Below are positions 63,952-64,000 of a DNA stretch of 64,000 nucleotides, one piece after another. The notes under the pieces are model-generated. The model was given only the letters and a program-made list of their open reading frames with translations, had not been told where the DNA came from and searched no databases. A program made the translations under genes and the position numbers. How positions within the stretch are numbered: position 1 is the stretch's first letter; every line of letters begins with the position of its first letter. The DNA comes from Rhodococcus globerulus NBRC 14531 (GTDB lineage Bacteria > Actinomycetota > Actinomycetes > Mycobacteriales > Mycobacteriaceae). The DNA is taken from assembly GCF_001894805.1 (NCBI RefSeq), contig NZ_BCWX01000003.1, positions 62,001 to 126,000 on the forward strand. Reading direction: 5' to 3'.

Positions 63952-64000
63952 GACTGTTCCTCGCGCAGAACTGTTTTGAGGACCTTGCCGGAGGGATTAC
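63948..64000 (-). CDS. acyl-CoA synthetase, C-terminal end (rest outside window)
   Basis: Only the last 17 codons are visible: NPSGKVLKTVLREEQS. The PSGKVLK pattern with its catalytic lysine is the conserved C-terminal end of AMP-forming acyl-CoA ligases. Its TGA overlaps the ech ATG. It would be the activating enzyme at the head of the fadD-ech-fadE-fadE-fadE operon. Confidence 0.8.
   Translation of the reverse strand, partial: NPSGKVLKTVLREEQS

Overview
The window reads as chromosomal DNA of a high-GC, mycolic-acid-type actinobacterium, most likely a Rhodococcus of the erythropolis/qingshengii group. The reasons are kshA and hsaADCB steroid-ring genes with KstR-type boxes, a CYP142-like P450, stacked fadE/ech/fadD genes, many GTG and TTG starts and many 1-4 bp ATGA/GTGA gene overlaps. 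I see no rRNA, tRNA, insertion sequence, prophage or CRISPR array. Protein names come from motif recognition only; no database search was possible.

Layout. (1) 1-13.4 kb: an uncharacterised catabolic cluster. On the minus strand lie a partial enoyl-CoA hydratase, a phosphotransferase/acyl-CoA dehydrogenase pair of ACAD10/11 or LvaA/LvaC type, an amidohydrolase, an SDR, an acyl-CoA ligase, a DUF35-thiolase fusion, and a P450 with its ferredoxin. On the plus strand lie an aldehyde dehydrogenase and a CaiB-type CoA-transferase. Promoters in this block share a T(T)GAGAAT / TTGGAGAAT element. (2) 13.4-18.7 kb: steroid-ring degradation, with kshA and a small Cys-rich partner diverging from hsaA-hsaD-hsaC-hsaB, and two KstR-type boxes between. 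(3) 18.7-25.3 kb: an Abi-alpha-like/DUF445 pair; a minimal threonyl-tRNA synthetase paralogue behind a Thr-codon leader peptide and terminator; a MarR/MFS divergent pair; and a secreted Rpf-M23-LysM wall hydrolase. (4) 26.3-29.3 kb: a second steroid-type locus, with an SDR and an acetoacetate-decarboxylase-like protein diverging from CYP142. (5) 29.2-38.4 kb: small secreted and membrane proteins (cupin, DUF4235, TspO), a PQQ-type sugar dehydrogenase lipoprotein, a cyclophilin-like lipoprotein, and an ADH/MFS operon facing an XRE regulator. Most of this lies between two copies of a 44-bp direct repeat. (6) 38.4-42.0 kb: an NMT1/THI5-type ABC importer. (7) 42.1-50.6 kb: recC-recB-recD. (8) 50.7-59.5 kb: a membrane protein, trpB2 behind a Trp-Trp leader peptide, a TetR regulator, an aldo/keto reductase, a HAD phosphatase, a CinA-like amidase, an alpha/beta hydrolase, an unknown protein and an SDR. 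(9) 59.9-64 kb: a tightly overlapped fadD-ech-fadE-fadE-fadE operon.

How the genes work together. Much of the window serves oxidation of hydrophobic substrates such as steroids and other lipids: P450s activate, CoA ligases and CoA-transferases make thioesters, and fadE/ech/SDR/thiolase genes carry out beta-oxidation. KstR-type boxes tie two loci to the cholesterol regulon. The most unusual signals are two independent amino-acid leader peptides: 18 codons with Thr-Thr-Thr before a ThrRS lacking the TGS and editing domains, and 18 codons with Trp-Trp before trpB2.
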